Below, one piece after another: positions 53,498 to 62,670 of a DNA stretch of 64,000 nucleotides (within the stretch, counting starts at the first letter, position 1; each line of letters begins with the position of its first letter). A program made the translations under genes and the position numbers. The notes under the pieces were generated by a model that made no database searches, was not told where the DNA came from, and saw only the letters and a program-made list of their open reading frames with translations. This DNA is from Lasiosphaeria ovina (taxonomy: Eukaryota > Ascomycota > Sordariomycetes > Sordariales > Lasiosphaeriaceae), in contig JAULSN010000005.1 in the NCBI GenBank assembly GCA_033439765.1, forward strand, positions 1,302,001-1,366,000, given 5' to 3'.

Positions 53498-54236
53498 TCA
53501 TTTCTTGGCGACAATTTCCTTGTGGATGGCCGCGGCGTTTTCGGTTTTGATGGCCTCCTTGTATTTCCGGACGAGCTCTTCGATGTCCTCTTTAACGCCA
53601 AGCAGCTTGTCGGCGCCGGGGTCGTCGACGTCGATGGTAGAGTCGGACCGGCTCTTGTAGCCCTGGGTGAGGGTCTCGAACTTGTTGCCCATCTTCTGGA
53701 ACTGGCTCGCCACGTACTTCCGCTCTACGGTGCTGCTGTCGAGAGCCGTGAAAGACGTAGACGTTCTGTCCATGAGCCCGAACGCTTGAACCGCGGCCAT
53801 GGCGATGTTCGGGCAGAACACAACCATGGTCAATGCTTCGATGATGGCCTTCGGATCCACCTTGGTGTAGTTCGCAAAGATCTGCTCTTCGCTTGATGCC
53901 TTCCAACTGCACAAGCGGCTTGAACGCGATTCTTTGTGCGTGCAGGTCATTGTATGCCACGAAAAGCGCGGACCCGGCGTTCTCGCCCTCAATCACACGA
54001 GGCACGAACGAGAGCCTGCGGCTCAGGTGAGTGTACATTGCTTTCGCCTTGCCGTAAACTTGGGAACCGGTGGCCAGGAAGTATTCCAGGTCGGCGAGGT
54101 TAAGCAACATCTGGCATTGTTCCGCGTTGACGACGGGGATCGTTACGTCGAGGTTATACCGCGCCTCCGATCGAACCAGAAAAACAGCATTGTTCTGGCC
54201 AGATTCTTTCGGCGCCTGGCCCGGCTGGCCAACCAT
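53498..54236 (-). pseudogene. Unknown helical protein gene with frameshift
   Basis: Two minus-strand frames: 54236 down to about 53900 (YNLDVTIPVVNAEQCQMLLN, ADLEYFLATGSQVYGKAKAM, SALFVAYNDLHAQRIAF) and about 53893 down to 53498 (QIFANYTKVDPKAIIEALTM, SSTVERKYVASQFQKMGNKF, DIEELVRKYKEAIKTENAAA). They belong together but a frameshift near 53890-53900 divides them. Helical, with a C-terminal coiled region. I do not recognise the family. It lies in the same group as the P47-like gene. Confidence 0.45.
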
Positions 54237-54483
54237 TCCAGGTCCATGTCCGGCACCTCCTGGCCACGTGCTCCTGCTTTCCTGTCAGCTTTGTTGGAAG
54301 ACGTCATCAGCAGCAGGTCGGTTGAGAGAATGTACCCGGTTGTGCTTGGTCGGCAGTCCTCATCGTGGAAGCGGTATTAATTGGCACATTCTCGTATTCT
54401 GCTTGGATTGCGCCGTAGGCCGTCCTGAACGCCTCGCTCACCACGCCAGTCCGATTCGCATGTACAGCAGGAAGTGATTTGAG

Positions 54484-54800
54484 CATGATATCTGCGGCTG
54501 TCTAGTACTTGGTCCAAAGCTCCACAGCGGTGCTAGGGTCGTTATTGGTCCGCACAGCAGTGACGGCCGCCCTGAAATTGGCAAAGTCCTCGTTGAAGGC
54601 TGTTGTGATGCCTTGGTCCATAATTTCCTGGATGCCGTCTCGCGCCTCGATAGCCGAGACTTGGAGGTTTCCAGGCGCACTGCCGACTGGCGTACCGGTC
54701 AGTTCGCGGCTGAGGCTATCAAAACTGCCATGCCATGTATTGTAAGCTTGGAGTGTCTCTTTGAATTGGTCCACGATATTCGTCTGCACGTCTGAGAGCC
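54484..54800 (-). pseudogene. Unknown helical piece ending at an in-frame TAG
   Basis: The minus strand reads NIVDQFKETLQAYNTWHGSF, VSAIEARDGIQEIMDQGITT and FRAAVTAVRTNNDPSTAVEL up to TAG at 54502-54504, then continues in the same frame with ADIMLKSLPAVHANRTGVVS and AYGAIQAEYENVPIN to about 54370. The stop looks like a Gln-to-stop change. This is probably the N-terminal part of the gene at 53498-54236. Its 5' end is not resolved: a Gln run lies just upstream. Confidence 0.4.
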
Positions 54801-54839
54801 AGTGCCGCTGTTGTTGCTGCTGCTGCCAAGCCCCACACG

Positions 54840-55690
54840 GTGGACGGCGAGAACATTCGTTTGGAGCAGCGAGCGGCGACCGAAGGCGAACGTCAGCTCG
54901 CTCGGCGTAATGGGGTGGGGGTGTTGTCCGTAGCGGTAGTCTCGGGGATCCTCGTCTTTTCGCCTGTCGCTCTATCGGAATGGCTCGAGAGACATGTCGG
55001 AATGGCTCGAGAGACAAGGGAAAGAAAGCAGGCGTCGGTTCAGGTCCGGCGGCTCGGCATTCTCAGTGGTTAACAAGATCGGACACGTTGACACGTGTCG
55101 CTCTCTCGTCCCTCGGGTGGTAACCTGTCGAAATCCTCCGGCCTCTTTCCCTGCTTTCCCTGCAGGATGCGCTGGCCGCTCCAAGTGCATGCCCGGGCAT
55201 GGGCCTCGACAACGACGGCATTGGCAGGGTCCTGGGGGTGGATATGTTGGGGTGGTGGTGCGGGAAGCGCGGTTGTATTTCCTGTCTGTCGGTTCGAAAG
55301 GCCGTCGTCCGCAACGTCCAGTCGAAATCCTCCGGCCTCTTCGGCAGCGCTGGGGGTGGATATGTTAGGGTGGTGGCACTGCTCGCCAGCGGTAGTCCCG
55401 GGGATCCTTGTCTCTTGACGGGCGAGTTCGGGGCCGTGGGGTAGTGCGAGTTGGCAGCCGCCGAGAAGCGACCGAGGATTTCCGCATCCTCCAGGGAAAG
55501 CAGGGAAATCAGGGAAAGCCTCTTCGGCAGTGCATCCTGCAGGCTGCCGCGGCCGTGGTGGGTTTGACGGTGGTAGCTGGACCAGCAGCTATTGCAGGCC
55601 GCGGCCGTGGTGGTTTTGACGGTGGTAGCTGGACCAGCAGCTGGGGAAGTGGTTGAGGGGAAATCCCCCAGACACGGTAGTCGGGGCCGT
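54840..55690. repeat. GC-rich patch of interleaved degenerate repeats
   Basis: Several short units recur two or more times: GGAATGGCTCGAGAGACA (54979, 55003), GTCGAAATCCTCCGGCCTCTT (55127, 55321), GGGGGTGGATATGTT (55225, 55351), GCGGTAGTC..GGGGATCC (54932, 55389) and a long tandem pair at 55538-55642. Taken together it looks like a scrambled minisatellite, without a coding explanation. Confidence 0.7.
55538..55642. repeat. Tandem duplication of a 50-55 bp unit
   Basis: Two copies of a unit that starts TGCAGGC and contains GCGGCCGTGGTGG and GACGGTGGTAGCTGGACCAG; they differ by small indels. The copies start at 55538 and 55593. Confidence 0.9.
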
Positions 55691-56188
55691 GGCAGGAATA
55701 TATATGTGCGAGGGGGGAATTAAGGTTCGCCGTATTTGCCTTTGATGTGCGAGGGGGTAACTCAGTAGGAAGACTAGCTGGTTAAGATGGCGCACCCTGA
55801 TTGGCTGCACCAGGATAGGTGGCCCGTGCCAAGCCCTACCACGTGACCCGCAACCTAGCTTACTTCCCCACGCACCGCACGAGCTTTGGAACCTTCTTTC
55901 TTTTTCCTATCCTTAGGTAGATTCCACGAATACAGCAACCATAATGCAGCCCTGCCTCATCTAGTTGACTGTGCGGTGATACTTGGATTATATATTAGCT
56001 ATTAATAACGTTGTATAAGGGTAGCTATTAACGTTAATATTATCTTATAGGAGTTAAGTTTATCTCGCTCGCCCTCTTCTAGTTGCTTATATAATTTATA
56101 AAATACGTCCTCTATTAATCTTATATATACGTACTTATATAGTAGTATATTCTCGTTTGTCCTTTTTTGGCTGAAAGTGAATTAGGTG
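55691..56188. other. AT-rich, probably RIP-degraded DNA
   Basis: From about 55975 to 56165 the sequence is almost wholly A/T with many TATATA, TTAATA and TATAAT words, in sharp contrast to the GC-rich patch next to it. This is what old RIPed repeat DNA looks like. No coding trace or terminal repeat is left. Confidence 0.6.
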
Positions 56189-56981
56189 CTAGTATGTAGT
56201 AACTATCACGTACCTAGGATCGTGATTGTTCCTCAAAACTTGGCCCAGAATAAGGGAAAACACTTCCGACGGGCGGCACAGCTCATCAAAGATAGCCAAG
56301 CCGAGGTTGTTGCTGGCGTCGCAGACATCAAGCACGAGAAAAGTGTCCGCGTAGTCTCCCGGAAGGCGCTGTGGCGACTCTGCAAGCGTGCCTGCGAGCA
56401 TCTTTTGCTCAAAGCAGTGGCCGTCGTCCATCTGGTGGTCTCCTGTCTGTGGGCGCCGTGCTCGGTGAGTCTGCGCGCAGCAATGCGGCACGGGCAGGCG
56501 CCCCGACGACACGCGGATCGGATAGGCCCCTCGTCGGTCAGTTGGGAACACCGAAAACTCGCTGGGCCAGTCGGTTTTTTCGATGGCAAGGTTCCACAGC
56601 CAGACTTTACCTCCGGCCGAAGCCGCCCAGCACCATGTCGGCAAGCCAGGGTTGTCGGGCACCAGGGGCACGTCTTGGGTAATTTGCCGCCGCCAGAGGA
56701 GCTGCCGGGCGAGGTCCTGTCTCCTCCACACGCCGAGCACGTAGTCGTCGGTGAAGGATGAGTACTTGTCGGTTTCCTTCACAATGCCCATGAGGGCAAT
56801 CAAAACGATCTGTCGGATAAGTCAGATCCCTTTTCGAGTAGCGCTCCAACATGTCGTCCCAGCCCAGGTTAGTCTTCTTAAATTGAACACGAATTCTAGT
56901 TAAATTGGAGCCAGTCAGGGCATACAGGGTTGGTTGCGGGCTCCCAAAAAAGTATCGTAAAGAAGGCGGAAAATGCGGCAA
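56189..56981 (-). pseudogene. HET-domain protein gene, C-terminal remnant
   Basis: The minus strand reads WDDMLERYSKRDLTYPTDR, then after a frameshift near 56806-56813 ALMGIVKETDKYSSFTDDYV, LGVWRRQDLARQLLW and GLPTWCWAASAGGKVWLW. That is the part of fungal heterokaryon-incompatibility proteins after the HET domain: the YSxRxLTYPxDR box, the GLWxxDLxxxLLW helix and the PSWSWA-type box. The HET domain itself is not present upstream, since at 57022 another gene ends. The far C-terminus is divergent (DTFLVLDVCDASNNLGLAIF). A truncated, frame-broken copy. Confidence 0.7.
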
Positions 56982-57021
56982 CCCTCACATATAACCACGC
57001 TATAGCTGATCACCGGCCTCC

Positions 57022-59918
57022 CTAAGCCTTCTGCAACAGCGGGAACCAGAACATGGACAGCAAGACACAGACGACCGCGAACGGGATCGACGCGTTCTGC
57101 CAGTCGTCGCCGTGCCCCTGCTTCGTCTGCCATAGGACCCAGAACGCAAACGGCCCGGCCAGCGCCAGCACGTGGTACGCAAACACCCTGGCCAGCGACG
57201 GGCGCTCGACGGCGACCAGCCCCCACACGACCTCGCGGTCGCGCGCGCGCGTGCTGAGCAGCGAGCGGCGCTTGGGGATGCGGTCCAGCGCGCCGCGCAC
57301 GCCCGCGTACCGCGCGCAGGCATTCCTATGCCCGCCGCCGGGCAGGTAATGCCGGAGGTGGCTGTGGGGCCCCGTGCGCAGGCACGCGTAGAAGCGCCGG
57401 TTGAACTCGTGCGCGTTGATCGGAGGGACCGGCTTCGGCGGCTTCGGCGCGAAGGCGTAGGCTGCGTCGCTCGGGTCCGGGAAGGACGGCCGGAGGTCGC
57501 CGGGGGCGTAGGCGTCGATGCCGATCCGCTCGACCTGGGAGGTGTTTCTGTCAGTATTGTGGATATACTAAACTCGTGAAATTCCATGTCTCTTCCTTCC
57601 TCCTTCCTTTCTTCCTTCCTCGTTCGCAAGTTTGGTAGAGGTAGGTACCTACGTGAGCAAACTCGCAGTGGTGATACACGCGGAAACTGAACAGGCGACG
57701 AAACAACCCTCGCATCTCGCGGTATCTAGCTCGCAAGGTCTGGAAGAAGGCATCGTCGCTGATGTTGGTTACCGGAATTTGCGCAAGCTGGTAGTCGCCC
57801 CGTACTTCGACGGCAAGAAAGACCCATAGTGAACTTGCAAGCGGAGGTGCCGGCATCCCCGATACGGACCCCGTGGGCTGAGTTTGTGTCTGGCCTGCCG
57901 AGCTTGCTTGGGCCGCGCCCGGTATTAATGGTGGTGGAGAAAGGCCTTGGGCCTGTCTATGGTGGGCAGGTGGTGGCGGACGGAGCTGTGATCCATGTGG
58001 TGCCGTCGGTGTCGAGTTATTGGGAGGACGGGTGTTGAATGCGCCGCCGCCTCTCGCGGTTCCAAACTTGGTAACGAGACGCTTGAGCGGTATAGCAAGG
58101 TCGGGGGGGACTTCGCGGAACCGCCTTTCCCCACAGGTCTGTCCCGGAGTGTCAGTCGCCTTGATTGACAGCACGTTAAGTGGTAGAGCCTTACGCAAGT
58201 CCAATGGATGCAAGCCTTTTGGGCGTTCGCCGGGGGGTGGGCATCTGCTAGAGGCCACCAGTCCCATTTTTCCCTTGTGGCCCGTTCGACAGCTCGTTTC
58301 GCCCTGTCTAAATAGCTCGATGTCTTGTGGACATGTAGCTCAACGGCGACGATATCGTTCATGCCCAGGTCCAGCTCCAGCTCCTTGAGGTAGAGGAGCC
58401 GAGCCTCTCGGTATGGCGAGGCGGTTGCTGGAACTTTCGAGACCTCGATCTGAACCAGCTTCCGAACCTCGGATGTAAACGTGGGAGAGAGGAGATCGCT
58501 GAGCCGAGTTTGAAGGTTTTGGAAAGCGATACTCCTTAGAATGAACTGCTTCATTGCTGCCAAGGCCGGCAGTTCATCCTTGTTCGCATCCCAGTGCTCA
58601 TCATCGTTGTCCAGCTCGTCCTCGGAAGAGACCGCGTCCGTCTCGTCTCCTTCGACAGCCTCATCCGCGCCAGCCGGGCTGGGCTCGAGATTCTGCAGAA
58701 AGTCTTCGACGAGTCGCAGGTTGTCGACCTTCATCCTGTTAAGGGGTTGAAGAAATTCTCCACGCAACTGCCTCGATGTTTTCGGCACAGACAACTGTCC
58801 AGGTGTCTCCTGAATGGCCCGTGAAATTTGGGATGCTCGGGATCGTACCAGTTTGGCGGCAACAACATCACCAGCATTGCTCGCCTCGGCTTTTAGTTCG
58901 CCCCCAAAACGTCTCAGCAACTTCCTCAAGTTCCGGCCGAGCTTTTCTGGACCAATGATGCCGGATTCCAGGGCATCTGTGCAAAGGCCTCCGATTAGTG
59001 GCTGCTCCATAAATATCTCGGCAAACTGCTCGGCTGCGGCAGCCGCGACAATATTCGCCGACGCAGAGGAGCCAACCAATGTGACAGACGAGTCGGTACT
59101 AGGTAAGTCGTCAACGGTCTCGGCGTAACTGGAAAGCTCTTCTAGATAACGCTCCAGTATGAAGTCTTGCGGGAGCCCCAGCCTCGTGGACCTGGCCCGT
59201 GACGAGGTGGGATAGCGAGTATGCGCCGCGGGCGACTCTCCTGCCATTCCTTTCATCTTCGCCCCTAGGTTTCTAATCTCCTGAAGAATTCGGTCTGTGT
59301 TGTGTCCAGTGTCCTCAGAGTATACCACATTCTCTCGGGAATTTATCATGATCGGCCTGAAACGAAATCCCAAAACATCAATAGATGCGCCCAAGATAGG
59401 AAATCTTCGTTGAGGCGAAAAGCAGACTCACAAAGTTACTAGGTTGACTACGGGTATAAGGGTGGAAACGAGTATGATGAGGGTCGACCGAAATTCTTGC
59501 ATTTTGGTCCCACCGGCCATGGCCCAAGGTGGGCCGCCTTTTGGGACATGTGCTTGGATTTGGTCGACCGCGTCGGAGCAGTTGTCGATGGCGGACCGAA
59601 TTTGGCTCAGGAGGTTATCGGGGATGACTGCCCTCTCGCTCCCAGTCGACCACTTAGCATCCACCAGCTCCAGCCCCAAATTGAGCGCACTCAGCTCCCT
59701 CAAGACGGCAGCCACGTCGGCCGGCGCATCGCGCACGTCGCGCACGGATCTATCGAGGATGGCTGTGAGATCGTTGATGGTTGATGCAAGCCCAATCCGG
59801 CCGGCCTCAATACTTCTGGTGGCAGATCATGGCAGTTCATCAGGTAGTTAGTTCGCGCGAGTCTATGAAGTAATGATCACCCGACAACGAGGAGTGCGGA
59901 AACCCACAGAGGATCCAT
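57022..59918 (-). CDS. Fungal membrane protein with N-terminal helical domain, five exons
   Basis: Exons on the minus strand: 59918-59881, 59815-59432, 59356-58195, 58138-57653 and 57534-57022; all junctions are GT-AG and in phase, giving 860 aa. It starts MDPLWVSALLVVGS, the typical beginning of the fungal N-terminal domain that precedes many STAND/NLR-like and membrane proteins. A hydrophobic segment lies near residue 130 (TLIILVSTLIPVVNLVTL), followed by a long helical region with an acidic patch. The C-terminal part has KWDWWPLA, IHWTCTCGERRFREVPPDLA across intron 3, HEFNRRFYACLRTGPHSHL, and a membrane hairpin (VFAYHVLALAGPFAFWVLW, IPFAVVCVLLSMFWFPLL). The family is widespread in fungi; I know no established function. 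Confidence 0.82.
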
Positions 59919-61471
59919 GACAATCAAAGGGCACCTTGGCCAGTCCTGCCGATGACCACGCGCATCATGCGTAAAGAAGCAGCTGTTTCTCCTGGGCCTG
60001 GGAGTCGAACACGACCCGATACCGATGCCCTGGAGTGAAGTGCCGTGATAAATGACCAAGAACCCAGTTGACGAGGATGGATCAAAAGCGGGGTTTGAGG
60101 TCAGCCCTGGCGCAGCGCTTTATTGCCTTTCATATGCTATCATGCAATTTTTCATTGGATGCAGATATGGAACTTCGGTCCAGTAAGCTAGGCTCCAGGC
60201 ACACCCACAGGCTGGCAAGAAGACGCCACAGTGCTGCGACCCGGGCAGAAACAGCGGCTGAGCTCTGTAATTATTACCGAAAGCCTAAGAGGCGCTGCTG
60301 ATAGAGTATGCCCCGGCGTTGCTCCCCATGTTTTTCTATCGAATAGCCTTGTTATAGTAGAAAGGCCCGAGAGTTGAGCTAGGCGTTGGCTCGTCATTCA
60401 ATATATAATCAACACATGGATATAAGCTATATCTGTAGGCCTAGGAGAAAAAAGCGTACGCCAAGGCGACAGTCCCTAGATAAAAGCCTATACGGCTTCA
60501 CAACGAAGCTGAACGTCTTTCGGAGATCGGATATAGTATATTTTCAAAGAGCTGAAAGCAAACACGTTAGTATTAAAGACCTACGACCTATGTTGATTAA
60601 TTCTATAATTATTAAACAAGTGGATAATATAATTAATCCATTCGTTGTCAACCTAGGTATTTTACCCACCACCGCCGGCGGACAGTAGTACCCCCTAACA
60701 AGATATTCTACAATAGACTAGATACGACAGTCACCGCCGCCGACGTGCTGCGCGGCATGGCTAGGCTGTAGTGGCTGTCGGCCTAGCGCGGCCGTTATGT
60801 ATGTGCATGTACGATAAGCGCGATCCTCTCCTACCTCGGCCGGTGAAACCCGTTCAGGCGTCCAAATACTCAACCATGAAGCCACGGAAATCGGCGGCCA
60901 AGCTTGGGACGCCGCTATCTCTGTGGCGATTGGCGTTGAAGCAACGCCGTTCCGGCCGTGAAACGGTGAAACCAATATTCGATAACGCCACGAACAGAAA
61001 ACGACCCTGGCCGTACCCTTGAAGAACAGAATCGTAATAAGCAAGCAAGCAACAGCGGATTTATTTCCGAGCAGACCATGTCATGCATGGGGCGGTGGAC
61101 CAATCACTGTGCCCGCTCGCAGCTGCCACACCCCCCCTCACGCAGCACCCCTTTCCAATTTCCCAATATTTGACATGCAGTATCACAACGCGAAGTCCCA
61201 TCCCGGACGGCCGCGGATCAGTCGGCCTTGATGGACAGGGGTAGAGTCGGATGATACCTGAGTGCAGCCGGCCCCCACGGGAGACAGACCACCGCCCCTC
61301 ATCAGCTGGTGGGAAGAACTTCTTCCACACATGGCGAGTTTTCCACATTCAATCCGTACCGCGGGTGATAGGTAGCCCAGACCTTTTGGCTATCAACGAG
61401 CGGCGCTCGACAACACTGATCCCATCATCCGCCCACCCCACCCCAACCACGACCATCGCAGCACCATCACC
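59919..61471. other. Long intergenic stretch with an AT-rich core
   Basis: About 1.5 kb. From about 60390 to 60720 the DNA is AT-rich with a 100-codon frame (60386-60688) of Lys/Arg/Ile bias that I take to be a mutated repeat trace, not a gene. The last 150 bp form the leader of the zinc-finger gene. Confidence 0.5.
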
Positions 61472-62164
61472 ATGTACCCCGTCTTCCCGCTCAGCTGGCC
61501 GCCGCGCTGCCCGCATTGCGGACAGCCGTGCACGCACGACATCACCAAGCCCAACAACGCCTGGGGCAACGCGGGGCGGCCGTACTGGGTGTGCCGCAAC
61601 GTGTCGCTGCACGCGACGGGCGAGACGTACTTCGCGGCGTTCGACGACGCGGTCGGCGTCAGCGCCGCGAACCCGCTGTGCTGGTGCCGGCCGGTGGCAT
61701 TCTACAGCCGGCGCGGCGCCAACAGCGACCGCGGCCGGCGCGAGTTCTTCTCGTGCGCCGTCGGCGCGTGCCGCTTCACGCGCGACATTGGGTCCTCGGC
61801 GCCCATGCCTATGCCATCCGTGCCGGTGCAGGCGCCGCAGGCGGCGTATTACTATCAGCAGAGTGGTGGTGGTGGCGGTGGTGGTGGTGCTGGCCAGGGG
61901 TATTACTCCGGTGCTGGAACGGCGGGCATGGGGGCGAGCAATGCCATGGTGCGGTACCAGGCGCAGACGCAGACACAGGAGGCAGGGGGATACTACTCGG
62001 CCTACTCGTCGCCTAGCCAGCAGCGGCCGCAGCAGCCGCAGGGGCTGTATTCCACTGGCTACTCGACCAGCTATCCGGCGAGCGACTACGGGCGATACGG
62101 GGACGGGCCCGAGGACAGCTATCGCCGCTCTTCGCGCTGTTGTGGTTCTTGTTCAGTCATGTGA
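61472..62164 (+). CDS. GRF-type zinc-finger protein with C-terminal CaaX-like motif
   Basis: Single exon, 230 aa, with a good CACCATGTA start. Residues 13-41 read CPHCGQPC ... GRPYWVC and residues 67-102 read NPLCWCRP ... EFFSCAVGACRF; both fit the GRF zinc-finger pattern (paired Cys, GR-x-aromatic-x-C, aromatic after the last Cys), so there are probably one complete or two partial fingers. GRF fingers bind single-stranded nucleic acid. The rest is low complexity: a Tyr/Gln/Ser-rich part with a run of eight Gly and repeated GYSTSYP-like sequence. The last eight residues are CCGSCSVM; CSVM fits a farnesylation CaaX box, with neighbouring Cys as potential palmitoylation sites. If so the protein is membrane-tethered. 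Confidence 0.75.
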   Translation: MYPVFPLSWPPRCPHCGQPCTHDITKPNNAWGNAGRPYWVCRNVSLHATGETYFAAFDDAVGVSAANPLCWCRPVAFYSRRGANSDRGRREFFSCAVGACRFTRDIGSSAPMPMPSVPVQAPQAAYYYQQSGGGGGGGGAGQGYYSGAGTAGMGASNAMVRYQAQTQTQEAGGYYSAYSSPSQQRPQQPQGLYSTGYSTSYPASDYGRYGDGPEDSYRRSSRCCGSCSVM

Positions 62165-62670
62165 GGTTAAGCCACCCAATGGAGAGGAGAGGAAGCATTC
62201 ATCGATTCAGCTGGACAGGATCATAATATCGGCCGTGCTCAAAAGAAAATGAGTACTGCAAGCACCTACCCAAAACCGCTCTTCGTACAGGTACACTATA
62301 AGTAGGCTATTTGTTCTTCAGCTCTCAGCTTAGCCAAGCACTACATGATGGCGCTTCCATTCCTGGACCATTAACCGCGAGTGCTCACATCATTTAGGCG
62401 TGCTTTCCTCCTTTCTATCATCGGGACTGGCGCCAATGCCATAAAAATGGTGAGAATGGTGGAAAATGACTTCTCGGCGTGACTGGTTGCCACACGCCGG
62501 CACGTTCACCAATCGGCGCTTATCGGACGAAACGATGCGTAACATTTTTGCGTGAGGGCGTGGGTGGCCGGCAATGGCCTCAACCTTGCCTGGTCAATTC
62601 AGCAACTCCTCTCACCACTTGGTGTTCCATGCCATCATTCATCCATCCTTGCATTTCGCGGCTCACGAGA
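62165..62670. other. Intergenic, no gene recognised
   Basis: About 500 bp holding the 3' end of the zinc-finger gene and the promoter of the HET gene. Confidence 0.5.

Noticed and set aside
60386..60688. A 100-codon frame in AT-rich DNA
   Set aside because: Composition matches mutated repeat DNA and no motif or intron signals are seen.
61251..62252. A 333-codon Arg/Ser-rich frame
   Set aside because: Overlaps the GRF zinc-finger gene out of phase; the zinc-finger frame has clear Cys motifs, this one has none.
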